64,000 nucleotides of DNA from NAK19 sp034434515 (GTDB taxonomy: Bacteria; Chloroflexota; Anaerolineae; Anaerolineales; UBA4823). Position 1 is the first letter of the stretch. Every line of letters begins with the position of its first letter. The translations under genes and the position numbers were made by a program. The notes below the pieces were generated by a model. It was not told the origin of the DNA, did not search any database, and saw nothing but the letters and a program-made list of their open reading frames with translations. The stretch lies in NCBI GenBank assembly GCA_034434515.1, contig DAOTZA010000043.1:20253-84252 (forward strand). Reading direction: 5' to 3'. Shown piece by piece: positions 44,130 to 52,911 of the stretch.

Positions 44130-45161
44130 TCATGATGCCACCTCCAATACCTTAGCGCCTTTAATCTTACGATTTTTTAAGTCCAAAATCGCTTGATTTG
44201 CCTGATCAAAAGGATAAATTTGAACCTCCGGGCGGATGTCTTCTCCGGCTATTAATCGTAAGCATTCCTCAACATCCCGGCGCGTGACATTGGCAACGCT
44301 TTTGATTTCTTTTTCCATCCACAATTGGGAAGGATAATCCAGTTCGGTTAAGAGATGGCGATCGAAATCTTCTTTGCGGATGGCATTAATCACCAGGCGA
44401 CCTCCTGGAGCAAGATTTCGCAGGGCTTCCAACACAGGTTTCCAGGCAGGGGTGGTATCAATGATAGCATCAAGGGCTTTCGGCGATGCTTCCTCGATAG
44501 CACCTGCCCAAACCGCCCCAAGTTTTTGGGCAAATTCTCGCTCACCCACACTACGTGAGAAAACATATACCTCGCTTTCCGGAAATATGGCTTTGGTCAT
44601 CATGAGCACAAGGTGTGCCGAAGCACCAAAGCCAGTCAAACCCAATCTCATCCCGTTTCTTAATTCTGTAAGCCTTAAGGAGCGGTATCCGATTGCTCCG
44701 GCACACAAAAGTGGCGCAGCCTGATAGGCATCCAGGTTTTCAGGAATCGAATAAGCAAAGTTCTCATTTACCACCATATATTCAGCATAACCACCAGGAG
44801 CATCTCGTCCGGTTGCTTTAAATTCCCCACAAAGGTTTTCCTCACCCCGCAAACAAAAAGTGCATCTTCCACAAGCCGCATAGATCCACGCCACCCCAAC
44901 CCAATCACCGATCTGAAATTTCTGCGCAAGTTTTCCTCTCTCAACCACTTGCCCAACAACCTGATGACCTGGCACCATCGGTAATAGCGGTGGAGCAGCT
45001 CGACCTTCAATCTCATCGATCTCGGTATGACAAACCCCACAAGTTTCAACCTTAATCAATATCTGATCGGCACCAGGCTGCGGAACGGGCAACTCAATCA
45101 TTTTCAACGGAGCCAAATCGTCTTTAATAGGAGTAATCCGCTCAATGACCCAGGCTTTCAT
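44130..45161 (-). CDS. Zinc-dependent alcohol dehydrogenase
   Basis: About 343 residues, medium-chain dehydrogenase family. Catalytic zinc ligands are in ETCGVCHTEIDEIEG and VPGHQVVGQV. The structural zinc knuckle is CGRCTFCLRGEENLC. The Rossmann loop is LTGFGASAHLVLMM, where the typical GxGxxG is GFGASA. It resembles AdhP-like enzymes acting on small alcohols or aldehydes. The ATG at 45161 has GTGGAGG five bases upstream; a GTG four codons earlier overlaps that site. It is convergent with the DsbA-like gene and last of a four-gene minus-strand run. Confidence 0.92.
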   Translation of the reverse strand: MKAWVIERITPIKDDLAPLKMIELPVPQPGADQILIKVETCGVCHTEIDEIEGRAAPPLLPMVPGHQVVGQVVERGKLAQKFQIGDWVGVAWIYAACGRCTFCLRGEENLCGEFKATGRDAPGGYAEYMVVNENFAYSIPENLDAYQAAPLLCAGAIGYRSLRLTELRNGMRLGLTGFGASAHLVLMMTKAIFPESEVYVFSRSVGEREFAQKLGAVWAGAIEEASPKALDAIIDTTPAWKPVLEALRNLAPGGRLVINAIRKEDFDRHLLTELDYPSQLWMEKEIKSVANVTRRDVEECLRLIAGEDIRPEVQIYPFDQANQAILDLKNRKIKGAKVLEVAS

Positions 45162-45199
45162 TCCTACCTCCACGGCGACGGATATTGTACAAACCAGGT

Positions 45200-46318
45200 T
45201 TATAACATTCGCCAGTAATTTCGGTGGCGTTTATACCAGGTTACTCCAATGGCTTCCATATCCGACTTGCTGGCAAGATTCTTTTCATCCACTTGAACAA
45301 CTTCGACGTGCTCAAAGGGATACTGTCGGACTGCCTTTTGTAACTCCGTATAGAGAATTACATTTGCTCCAGACCCCCAATATTCGGGTAATAAGCCAGC
45401 TCCATTCACATTTAACCACTTCGTCCTGCGTTTCTCCAACCATAACCAAAACCACCCGATAGGAAAAATTCTACCTTTTGCCTTTTGTAATCCTCTCGAA
45501 ATGTCGTGATAAGAGATCAAAAAACCGATCACTTTTTCCCCCTTCATTACTACCTTGACCAGAGGTGGATCGGCGATACTGATAATCGAGTGTGCAATCA
45601 TTTCTAATTCTTTCTCGGTCGGTGGAACAAAACTGTAATTTTGGGCAAAAGCTTCAGCATGTACTCTGGCAACAATTGGAATCCACGCTTTCATCTCCTC
45701 TTTGGAGGTAAAATTTTTTACGTGAAAGCCCCTCTTTTCCTTAACTTTTGCGGCTATGCGTAAGATTCGTTCGGGAAATTGGTGATCTGCTCGCACATAA
45801 CCAGAGAGATGATCGGTATCCTTCTCGAAACCCACTGCTTTTATGAGACGATCATAATAAGGATAATTATAAGGCATCGATAAGGCTGGCAAACGCTCAA
45901 AGCCTTCAACCAGCACCCCTCCCGCCTGCGAGCCCAATAATCCCTTGGGGCCAATCACTCTCCCCAGTCCACGCTGCTTCGCCCAATCGAAGATCGTCTC
46001 AAACAACGCCTGAGAGACCCGCTCGTCATCAATGGAGTCAAAAAAGCAAAAAATTGCATCTTTTGCTTTGCGAAAATGGTTATGCCGCCGATTTTCCTGC
46101 ACGCCAATCCGTCCAACTACCTTACCATCCTCCAACGCCAGAAAAAAATCCGCCTGGGAGTGCTCATAAAAGGGATGTCGCCGAGGATCTAAATTCTTCT
46201 CCATCTCATTCCAAAGCGGTGGCACCCAATATGGCGATGCGCGATACAGTTCAAAGGGAAAAGCGATAAATCTCTTCACCCACTCTCGATTGGCGAGCTC
46301 GACTTTAATCACTTTCAT
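45200..46318 (-). CDS. GNAT-superfamily protein of unknown substrate
   Basis: A 372-residue protein that appears to hold two degenerate acetyltransferase-like halves. The first half contains FFLALEDGKVVGRIGVQENR and the second VKVVMKGEKVIGFLISYHDI. Both are the beta4-like strands of GNAT folds. The central stretch GRVIGPKGLLGSQAGGVLVEGF is conserved in a family of uncharacterised bacterial proteins as far as I remember. The canonical Q/RxxGxG/A loop is not obvious. RBS AGGAG precedes ATG. Neighbours are a penicillin-binding protein and an alcohol dehydrogenase, which do not reveal its function. Confidence 0.7.
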   Translation of the reverse strand: MKVIKVELANREWVKRFIAFPFELYRASPYWVPPLWNEMEKNLDPRRHPFYEHSQADFFLALEDGKVVGRIGVQENRRHNHFRKAKDAIFCFFDSIDDERVSQALFETIFDWAKQRGLGRVIGPKGLLGSQAGGVLVEGFERLPALSMPYNYPYYDRLIKAVGFEKDTDHLSGYVRADHQFPERILRIAAKVKEKRGFHVKNFTSKEEMKAWIPIVARVHAEAFAQNYSFVPPTEKELEMIAHSIISIADPPLVKVVMKGEKVIGFLISYHDISRGLQKAKGRIFPIGWFWLWLEKRRTKWLNVNGAGLLPEYWGSGANVILYTELQKAVRQYPFEHVEVVQVDEKNLASKSDMEAIGVTWYKRHRNYWRML

Positions 46319-46340
46319 CTATATCTCCTCTTTGGAAAGG

Positions 46341-49300
46341 TTATGGGGTAGGTGTCGGGGTTTGGGTTGGTGTAAGCGTGGGTGTTCCCGTTGCTGTTGG
46401 CGTAAAGGTTGGGAGCGCTGTCGGGGTTGATGTCGGCGTTGGAGTTGGAATTAATGTTTCGGTTGGGGTTGGGGTAAAGGTGGGTGTAGGTGTTGGAACT
46501 TGCAAGATTAATTGTATTTTCTTTTCGGCAAAGGTATCTCTTTCACTGAAGACCGTTAACCGTAGGGTTAATAATCCACTGGGTAAATCCTTTACCTCCC
46601 AGGTAGCTACAGGGTCACTGGGCTGAGCAGGATGATTACGTTTGATAATGGTCGTCCATTCCTTGGGGTCTGCACCTATCCCGTAATCCAGTTGAAAGGT
46701 TTTGAACCACTGCGTGGCATCTGCCAGTATGTAAATATCCACAACTGGTGTAACGATGGTATCGCCATTTCTTGGTGAAACAAATTCCAATTTTGGACGC
46801 GGATCATCGGATTTGCATTCACGATCTGGTACAAAGTGGATCTTTTTCTCAAAGCCGTTCTTTTCTGCCCACTTTTTCCCTTCCGGGTCTTTCTGTAACC
46901 ATTGTTTTGCAAAGGGATCGGTTACATTCAGCACGAATTCCTCTTTTGTATACTCAGAACAAGCCGCAGACGCTTTCAAGCCTGTCCAGGTATCAATTTG
47001 TGCCATTTTCCATAAATCCTCATCTTTGGGGAGAGGTGGTTGGTCAGCGGCAAATATTTCCGTTGTCTGTTTCGGACACCATTGGGAAGGTTCCGTGCCA
47101 GAAACAGCACAAATCACTTTATCGATGATTCCGGCTGGTCGTACAAAGGGAGTAACTTTTCCACCGGTCAGTTTTGGCACAGCTTGCATCATAAACTCCG
47201 ACCAGATCGGAGCTGCCCCACTTATTCCACTCACATCGTTCATCGGTGTATAATCCGCATTTCCAACCCAAACGCCTGCTGCCAAATCCGGCGTGTAGCC
47301 GATCGTCCAATTGTCCCGATAATCATTGGTTGTCCCCGTCTTAGCTGCAGCAGGAAACGGAAGGTTTAGCGGCGAATCGCGCCCAAACATCGGAGCTCTA
47401 GCTTCGTTGTCGGACAAGATAGAGGTGATTAAGAATACATGCTCTGGTCGTAACACTTGTTGTACCGGTCCACGCGGCGATTCATAAACCACATTCCCTT
47501 CATGATCTAAAATCTTGGTGATCGAAACCAGAGGGATTTTTCGCCCCATATTCGCTAAGGTAGCATAAACATGAGTCAACTCCAACAATGTAACCTCTCC
47601 ACCTCCCAACGTCAGAGACAAGCCATAATCTTCCCGGTTTAGAGTGGTTATCCCCAACCTTCTTGCCATGGCAAGGAAGCCATCTTCCCCTGGAATTAAT
47701 GGGTCATCGTAGATGCCAACAAATTGTAGCGCCTTTACTGCCGGTACATTATAAGAGTTCGCCAAAGCTGTTCTGACTGTGACCGGCCCGTGAAATCTTT
47801 CATCATAATTGACAGGCTTGTATGACGGGCGGGTATCTTCAGGTCTACCCGAGGGGGGAAATTCAGAGGGAACGTCCCAGATTAATGTCGCCGGTGTCCA
47901 GCCTTTCTCAAATGCTGCCAGATAGGTAATCGGCTTGATTGACGATCCAGGCTGACGTGGGCTGATCGCCATATTGACTTGTCCATCGATTGTTTCATCC
48001 TCAAAATCAGCCGAACCAACCATCGCCAGGATCTCCCCAGTAGGCGGGTGAATCGCCACCAATGCCCCACTTTTGACATTCTTTTCCCTTATGCGTTTTA
48101 CTTGTTCTTTGACCACTCGTTCTGCTATTTGTTGGATTTCGCTGTCCATTGTGGTATAGACCGTAAACCCAGAGCGATAGATCGTTTGAACATCATATTC
48201 CGCCTCTAATTGCTGCCGAATAAAATTTACCCAATGCGGATGTTTCATGGGTATATTGGGAGAGGGGAAAGTGTAGTTGCGGATTTCCTCATATGCCTTT
48301 GTAGCCGTAACCGGGTCAACGCAAACTGGCTGGGGAGAATTGCTCACATAGATACATCCTTGTTCTTGACTTACCCGGTACATCAAGACCAATACGTCAC
48401 TAAACCGTTTCAAGGTTATTTCACGGTTTGTGTAGATGTCATAAATCGCAGGAGCTTGAGGTAAACCGGCTAAAAACGCAGCTTGAGCTAAGGTTAGTTT
48501 GTCCGCGCTGGTACGAAAATATGTTTCCGCTGCGGCTTCAACACCATACGCCAGATTACCATAGTAATTTTCGTTGAGATAGATCTCCAATATCTCATCT
48601 TTTGAATAGCGGCGCGTTAACTCGGCTGCCAGAATCGCCTCGCGTACTTTTCGTTGATAGGAACGATTGCTACGCTCTTCCGGACTGAAAAGCAAATTGC
48701 GAGCTAATTGTTGGGTGATAGTTGAAGCGCCTGAAACCGTGTCACCACTGCTCAAATTTTGATAAAATGCCCGGAAAATGGCAAAGACATCATAACCAGG
48801 ATGGTTGTAATATTCTTTGTCTTCTGTGGCAATCGTTGCAGCCACCAGATACGGGGAGATCTTTTCTAAAGGAACGTAAGTTCGCCGACCTGCGTTTGGG
48901 TCGAGGATTTCATAGAGGACATTCCCATTTCGATCCAGAATGCGCGTTGTTTCAAACTTAGACGCCCGATCGCGGAGATTTTCAATGTCGGGAAGTTCTT
49001 GTAAGATGCGGAAATACTGTACCAGCATGATTGAAAACAAACAAACAACCAGTATCACGCTGCCAAAGAGCGCCAAGACCAGGCTGCGCACAAAACAACC
49101 GCTCAAAAAACTCCAATCATACTCTCGTTCCTTTTTCGCCGGTTGTGAGACCTTTGTCCTCGCTCCCGGTAAAGACGACCTACCTCCCCCCATCGGTTGT
49201 GAGCCAGATGATGGTATTCGTTGAGCGGGTTCATCAACCTTCCGCGTCATTACCCTAGTAGGTTCAGGGCTCGGCGGATGAACGCGGGTTATATCTGAAG

Positions 49301-49694
49301 GATCGAGTCGGGGAGTTACCCGAGTGGCATCCATGTCTGTTTCGGTGATGCGGCGCGGCAAAGGCAACCCAAATGTACCAATTGCTGGTGGGGACAAGGA
49401 AGGCGTGCTCCCTAACTCGGGCGGAGGTGGCTCATGAGCAATTCCTTCTTTTTGGTCTTCATCTCGCCGATCTTTATCTTCAGCAGCAGCCCGCTCAGGT
49501 TCACTCTCACTTTGAATCTCGCCATACCACCCTCCAGTCAAATCTGGTTGACCGGTAGGGTGATGGCTAAGCTGACCCGTTGTTCGTTCTTCTGACGGAA
49601 TGCTTTCAGAGGTCTCTTCGTCTCCTTCCGAGATAATCCGCCGAAAACGCTTCGCTGCATTGTTTTCAGAAGGAGCATCGAACGACTCGTCCAT
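46341..49694 (-). CDS. Class A penicillin-binding protein (glycosyltransferase/transpeptidase)
   Basis: A 1117-residue peptidoglycan synthase. A long Pro/Glu/Ser-rich cytoplasmic region (about 1-200) leads to one membrane helix (about 205-230). The GT51 domain has catalytic Glu in EDKEYYNHPGYD and GASTITQQLARNLL. The transpeptidase domain follows: serine motif SSIKP (about 586), SYN and KTGTTND (about 784). A beta-rich C-terminal domain ends in about 50 residues of TPTPTP-type repeats. RBS AAGGAG precedes ATG. It starts nine bases after a MaoC-like gene. The tail may be an extended or glycosylated wall spacer (inference). Confidence 0.95.
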   Translation of the reverse strand: MDESFDAPSENNAAKRFRRIISEGDEETSESIPSEERTTGQLSHHPTGQPDLTGGWYGEIQSESEPERAAAEDKDRRDEDQKEGIAHEPPPPELGSTPSLSPPAIGTFGLPLPRRITETDMDATRVTPRLDPSDITRVHPPSPEPTRVMTRKVDEPAQRIPSSGSQPMGGGRSSLPGARTKVSQPAKKEREYDWSFLSGCFVRSLVLALFGSVILVVCLFSIMLVQYFRILQELPDIENLRDRASKFETTRILDRNGNVLYEILDPNAGRRTYVPLEKISPYLVAATIATEDKEYYNHPGYDVFAIFRAFYQNLSSGDTVSGASTITQQLARNLLFSPEERSNRSYQRKVREAILAAELTRRYSKDEILEIYLNENYYGNLAYGVEAAAETYFRTSADKLTLAQAAFLAGLPQAPAIYDIYTNREITLKRFSDVLVLMYRVSQEQGCIYVSNSPQPVCVDPVTATKAYEEIRNYTFPSPNIPMKHPHWVNFIRQQLEAEYDVQTIYRSGFTVYTTMDSEIQQIAERVVKEQVKRIREKNVKSGALVAIHPPTGEILAMVGSADFEDETIDGQVNMAISPRQPGSSIKPITYLAAFEKGWTPATLIWDVPSEFPPSGRPEDTRPSYKPVNYDERFHGPVTVRTALANSYNVPAVKALQFVGIYDDPLIPGEDGFLAMARRLGITTLNREDYGLSLTLGGGEVTLLELTHVYATLANMGRKIPLVSITKILDHEGNVVYESPRGPVQQVLRPEHVFLITSILSDNEARAPMFGRDSPLNLPFPAAAKTGTTNDYRDNWTIGYTPDLAAGVWVGNADYTPMNDVSGISGAAPIWSEFMMQAVPKLTGGKVTPFVRPAGIIDKVICAVSGTEPSQWCPKQTTEIFAADQPPLPKDEDLWKMAQIDTWTGLKASAACSEYTKEEFVLNVTDPFAKQWLQKDPEGKKWAEKNGFEKKIHFVPDRECKSDDPRPKLEFVSPRNGDTIVTPVVDIYILADATQWFKTFQLDYGIGADPKEWTTIIKRNHPAQPSDPVATWEVKDLPSGLLTLRLTVFSERDTFAEKKIQLILQVPTPTPTFTPTPTETLIPTPTPTSTPTALPTFTPTATGTPTLTPTQTPTPTP

Positions 49695-49703
49695 AGCAAC
49701 TCC

Positions 49704-50174
49704 TTAGGAGGCTGGTTTGGAGGCAACCAAAACAGACCACTTACCTTTCATCACCGATTCATCTCGTTGATTGAGCATATCCACTTGAATGGTGATCATC
49801 CCTCCACCCAAACGGGGAAGAGGCTTAGTGTCGAGTACTTCTAACTCGACTTTTAGGGTATCCCCGATATAGACGGGTTTGGTAAATTTCCATGCTTCAA
49901 TCTCTCGAAATGCAAGAACAGTGCCTTCCAGAATACCGGTGCGCATCGCCAAACCACTGGCAATGGCAAGACCTAACAATCCATGTGCAATGCGCTGTCC
50001 ATATGGGGTAAGTTTGGCAAATTCTGCATCGGTATGAATCTGGTTATAATCACCCGACAATCCCGCAAAGGTCATTACATCATGTTCGGTGATGGTTCTG
50101 CCAACACTGGTGTAAGTTTGTCCAACTGCGAATTCCTCAAAATAACGACCACGATTTTCTAAATTGTTTGCCAC
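49704..50174 (-). CDS. MaoC-like dehydratase (hot-dog fold)
   Basis: A 156-residue single hot-dog domain. The hydratase motif is visible: GLSGDYNQIHTDAEFA with the catalytic Asp and His, then GQRIAHGLLGLAIASGL. Such enzymes hydrate enoyl-CoA or dehydrate hydroxyacyl-CoA. The start is GTG (giving MANNL) with AAAGGAG six bases upstream. It is the first gene of the minus-strand run with the penicillin-binding protein, though no fatty-acid genes are adjacent. Confidence 0.9.
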   Translation of the reverse strand: MANNLENRGRYFEEFAVGQTYTSVGRTITEHDVMTFAGLSGDYNQIHTDAEFAKLTPYGQRIAHGLLGLAIASGLAMRTGILEGTVLAFREIEAWKFTKPVYIGDTLKVELEVLDTKPLPRLGGGMITIQVDMLNQRDESVMKGKWSVLVASKPAS

Positions 50175-50371
50175 TGTCTGCTCCTTTACTTATGTATTCT
50201 AGCACAAGCCGTTTAAATTCCTCACTTTTAGAACCCATCAATCGTGAATTCGTTCTGTTTGCAGGCGCAGGTTGGAAACCCCAGGCAGAAGCTGATCCTG
50301 GCAAGAAAACTATTAACAAAAGAAAACCTCCATTCGTGAAGGTATTTGTTTTATTTTTCCGCTCCATAAGG

Positions 50372-50418
50372 TAAAATTATTACCAAGCAAATATATGAGT
50401 GAAAAAAGCAGTCAATGA
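50372..50418 (+). promoter_or_regulatory. Promoter and seven-codon upstream ORF before the PII-like pair
   Basis: -10 TAAAAT (50372-50377) is followed by a tiny ORF (50395-50418, MSEKSSQ) whose TGA overlaps the ATG of the first PII-like gene (ATGA). The gene itself has no clear ribosome site, so stop-restart coupling is possible. Confidence 0.3.
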
Positions 50419-50756
50419 CTTCCCAAGAAAGCCAGGTTTACCTCGCTTTTGCTGTTATCCAAAGCCAGGACGAACGAAAAACCAGCGAAGCTTTACAGCG
50501 AGCTGGTTTTGACCTGATCAGCGTTGCTACCCACGGAGCTTTATTGGGCAGACGAAACAGCACCTTGCTTGTTCGTGTCCCAGAGACAAGATTCAAGACC
50601 TTCATCGAAATCATCCAAACCCACTGTCAAGAACGCACTGAATATATCGCCACACCTTTAGAGGGAACTCCACTGCCAATTCCCATCTCCACCCCCATCA
50701 CCATTGGCGGAGCTACGGTGTTTTTCATCCCTATTGAGTCTTACGAGGAGTTATAA
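50415..50756 (+). CDS. PII-like protein, DUF970/cyclic-di-AMP receptor family (divergent copy)
   Basis: 113 residues with the ferredoxin-like PII fold pattern. VYLAFAVIQSQDERKTSEALQ is followed by the family turn LISVATHGALLGRRNSTLLVRV and a C-terminal strand GGATVFFIPIESYEEL. DarA/PstA proteins bind cyclic-di-AMP as trimers. This copy diverges from the second gene, most clearly in the turn (ATHGALLGRRN against ASTGGFLRKGS), so ligand binding may differ. It lies three bases before its paralogue. Confidence 0.82.
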   Translation: MTSQESQVYLAFAVIQSQDERKTSEALQRAGFDLISVATHGALLGRRNSTLLVRVPETRFKTFIEIIQTHCQERTEYIATPLEGTPLPIPISTPITIGGATVFFIPIESYEEL

Positions 50757-50759
50757 CCT

Positions 50760-51026
50760 ATGAAACTCATCATCGCCATCATTCGAGATGTGGATAACGA
50801 AGCAGTCTGCCAGGCGCTGGTCGGGGCGAATTTTCGGGTAACCCAGGTGGCTTCTACGGGAGGGTTTCTTCGCAAAGGCTCAACTACGCTGATGGTCGGT
50901 GTCGAAGATGAGCGCGTTCAGGATGCATTAAAAATACTTCGCCAGCATACCACGCAACCTCAAGAAGCAGGCATGAAACGCGCCACCATCTTTGTCCTCA
51001 ATGTAGCTCATTTTACTCAGCTTTGA
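50760..51026 (+). CDS. Cyclic-di-AMP receptor, DarA/PstA-like (DUF970)
   Basis: An 88-residue PII-like protein that closely follows the family: MKLIIAIIRDVDNEAVCQAL, then RVTQVASTGGFLRKGSTTLM and VGVEDERVQDAL, ending in RATIFVLNV. It is a little shorter than the 109-residue Gram-positive proteins, consistent with a short B-loop. GAGGAG precedes ATG. It is cotranscribed with a divergent paralogue and its 3' end overlaps the convergent AMMECR1 gene by 14 bases. No diadenylate cyclase is in the window. Confidence 0.92.
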   Translation: MKLIIAIIRDVDNEAVCQALVGANFRVTQVASTGGFLRKGSTTLMVGVEDERVQDALKILRQHTTQPQEAGMKRATIFVLNVAHFTQL

Positions 51027-51600
51027 GGAATTCCCCTTCCCGAAACTCAATGACATGGTAGATCGAAACATCCAAGATTTCCCTACGCCACAAGTGAGGA
51101 TCAACACCCATTTTCATACACAGGTGGTCAAGGAACTCTTTCGCATCGGGGACTTTGTGCCAAACTTGGGGTAAAAACGTTGCCCGTCGCCCCCTCCAGG
51201 ATAACACCACTCCGTCCTCGTAAGCCTTTAACAGCTCAGGAAGCTCCAAGGGATGAGCATAGTCCAGACGTTCTGGTTTGGTCAGCACTGAAATTTCTAT
51301 CTCGACTAGAGGTAATTCTTCCTTCGACAGAGGAGGAAAACGAAAATCCTGAAAGGCTGCAGCCAGAGCATGTTCTTTCACATCTTCCACTAAAGGCTGA
51401 TACGCTTCAAGCGCGCCAACGCATCCGCGCAATTCCCCATGAATAGTTAAGGTCACAAAGGTGGCGGCAGGTTGCTGGAGGATTTCCGAAGGCGGAGGCA
51501 GAACCTCTTTTGGCGGAATGCCAAAATGCTCTTCCAGAGTGTATCGCGCCAACTTTAACAGGTAAATCTTATCCTGTTCGCTTAAGGACAGAAGATTCAT
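51013..51600 (-). CDS. AMMECR1-domain protein (AmmeMemoRadiSam protein A type)
   Basis: 195 residues, the full AMMECR1 domain. Landmarks are FVTLTIHGELRGCVGALEA (the conserved LRGCxG core), AAAFQDFRFPPLSKEELP, IEISVLTKPE and ATFLPQVW. The biochemical function is not established; in many bacteria it travels with a MEMO1 protein and a radical SAM enzyme, neither of which is here. RBS GGAGG, five bases before ATG. Confidence 0.92.
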   Translation of the reverse strand: MNLLSLSEQDKIYLLKLARYTLEEHFGIPPKEVLPPPSEILQQPAATFVTLTIHGELRGCVGALEAYQPLVEDVKEHALAAAFQDFRFPPLSKEELPLVEIEISVLTKPERLDYAHPLELPELLKAYEDGVVLSWRGRRATFLPQVWHKVPDAKEFLDHLCMKMGVDPHLWRREILDVSIYHVIEFREGEFLKAE

Positions 51601-51705
51601 GCTATCCTCCTTACTCTTGATTAAACCATAATCTCCAAATTTTTGAAGGTCAAATGGTCAATCCCGAAATCAATAGATAACCTACCCAAATTTCTTTTTT
51701 TAAGA

Positions 51706-51799
51706 TAAAATCAGGTTAAGCCACGCCGTTTGCGTGGCTTACTTTCCGCCTTCGGCGTGAAAAACCGACCGAGGGCAATCCCATGGAAAGGAGGTCTTT
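51706..51799 (+). promoter_or_regulatory. rpsF leader: promoter and hairpins, possible S6:S18 binding site
   Basis: -10 TAAAAT at 51706-51711. A strong hairpin follows, TAAGCCACGC / GCGTGGCTTA (51717-51741), then a short CGCC/GGCG hairpin and CCG-containing single strands before the AAAGGAGG site. Many bacteria carry an S6:S18-binding motif in this leader that represses the operon. The position and the CCG elements fit; I could not verify the exact consensus. Confidence 0.4.
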
Positions 51800-52081
51800 A
51801 TGCGTAAATATGAGCTTGTTTTCGTTGCTCGACCTGATCTCGACGAGAACGCCTTGAACGAAACGATCCAAAAAGTCTCCAATTGGATCACGGAAAACAG
51901 CGGACAAATCGACAAGGTCGATCAGTGGGGCAAACGCAAACTGGCGTACCCGATTCGCAAACAGAATGAAGGTCACTATGTTTTCATGAACCTGACTCTG
52001 CCGCCCGCGTTTGTTCCGCAACTAGAGCGCAATCTCCGCTACCTGGAACAAGTCATGCGCTTTTTAATTACCCAGCAATAA
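51800..52081 (+). CDS. rpsF: 30S ribosomal protein S6
   Basis: 93 residues, with the family start MRKYELVFVARPDLDE and the core DKVDQWGKRKLAYPIRKQNEGHY, ending before any acidic tail. It binds 16S rRNA with S18. AAAGGAGG precedes ATG. Operon rpsF-ssb-rpsR in the common bacterial order. Confidence 0.97.
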   Translation: MRKYELVFVARPDLDENALNETIQKVSNWITENSGQIDKVDQWGKRKLAYPIRKQNEGHYVFMNLTLPPAFVPQLERNLRYLEQVMRFLITQQ

Positions 52082-52152
52082 TCGGTAGGCTTTTCCTTCG
52101 ATAAGGAAGGATAAAGGAAGAATGATGGTTGCTTCCTTTGGAGGAATATAGG

Positions 52153-52548
52153 ATGACACGTGGTTTGAACAAAGTATTGTTAATTGGTCGCCTCGGTCGT
52201 GACCCCGAAATGCGCTACACCCCTTCTGGCAGACCGGTGACCACTTTTAGCGTTGGCACAAGCCGCTCATGGAATACTTCAGACGGCGACAAGCGAACAG
52301 AGACGGAATGGTTCAATGTCGTCGCCTGGGGAAATCTCGCTGAGATCTGCAAACAATACTTGACCAAAAAAAGTTTGGTATACATCGAAGGCAGATTGCA
52401 AAACCGTCACTGGGAAGACTCCGAAGGTGTCAAACATGTTACGACCGAGATTGTTGCCAATGAAATGATCATGTTGGACGATAAAAAGGAAGATAATAAC
52501 CATCTTGAAAGTGAAGACACAACTACTGAAGAAGAATACCCCTTCTAA
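52153..52548 (+). CDS. ssb: Single-stranded DNA-binding protein
   Basis: About 131 residues. The OB fold runs from LNKVLLIGRLGRDPEMRYTP to about residue 105, with FSVGTSRSW and TEWFNVVAWGNLAE. The acidic tail ends in EEEYPF, close to the usual DDDIPF that recruits partner proteins. The ATG at 52153 has GGAGG nine bases upstream; an upstream ATG at 52129 would add eight residues including that site. Lies between rpsF and rpsR. Confidence 0.96.
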   Translation: MTRGLNKVLLIGRLGRDPEMRYTPSGRPVTTFSVGTSRSWNTSDGDKRTETEWFNVVAWGNLAEICKQYLTKKSLVYIEGRLQNRHWEDSEGVKHVTTEIVANEMIMLDDKKEDNNHLESEDTTTEEEYPF

Positions 52549-52567
52549 TTCTTTAGGAGAATAGACT

Positions 52568-52834
52568 GTGAGTACAGATCAAATAGAAGAAACCCAAGCA
52601 ACTACCCGTCGGTTTTACGCTCAACCGAGAATTTGCCTTTTCTGCACCGATCACAATGCGGTGATCGACTATAAGAACGTCGAACTTCTGCGGCGCTTCA
52701 TCAGCGAAGATGGTAAAATTCGCCCTCGCCGTCAAACCGGCACTTGCGCAAAGCACCAACGGGAACTTGCTACCGCAATCAAGCGCGCCCGTCACCTGGC
52801 GCTTTTGCAATTCACCGGGGAAATTCTTGAATAA
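52568..52834 (+). CDS. rpsR: 30S ribosomal protein S18
   Basis: 88 residues, GTG start. The family core is IDYKNVELLRRFISEDGKI and RRQTGTCAKHQRELATAIKRARHLALL. Three cysteines (CLFC and TCAKH) suggest the zinc-binding form of S18. Nineteen bases after ssb. Confidence 0.97.
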   Translation: MSTDQIEETQATTRRFYAQPRICLFCTDHNAVIDYKNVELLRRFISEDGKIRPRRQTGTCAKHQRELATAIKRARHLALLQFTGEILE

Positions 52835-52847
52835 AACCACGGTATCC

Positions 52848-52889
52848 TGACCTGCGGAGTTGAGCCTGAAAGCCTGATTCCGTAGGTCA
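52848..52889 (+). repeat. Imperfect inverted repeat between rpsR and the parvulin gene
   Basis: TGACCTGCGGA (52848-52858) pairs with TCCGTAGGTCA (52879-52889) with one G-T wobble around a 20-base loop. No T tract follows. It may attenuate read-through or be an mRNA processing site. Confidence 0.4.
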
Positions 52890-52911
52890 AACCATTTAAA
52901 GAGGATTTTTT

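Noticed and set aside
46341..46500. Possible tandem-repeat or CRISPR-like array
   Set aside because: The repeats are short, irregular codons for Thr-Pro within a coding frame; no conserved repeat-spacer pattern.
46378..46626. A plus-strand Val/Gly-repeat protein
   Set aside because: It is the complement of the TPTPTP tail of the penicillin-binding protein.
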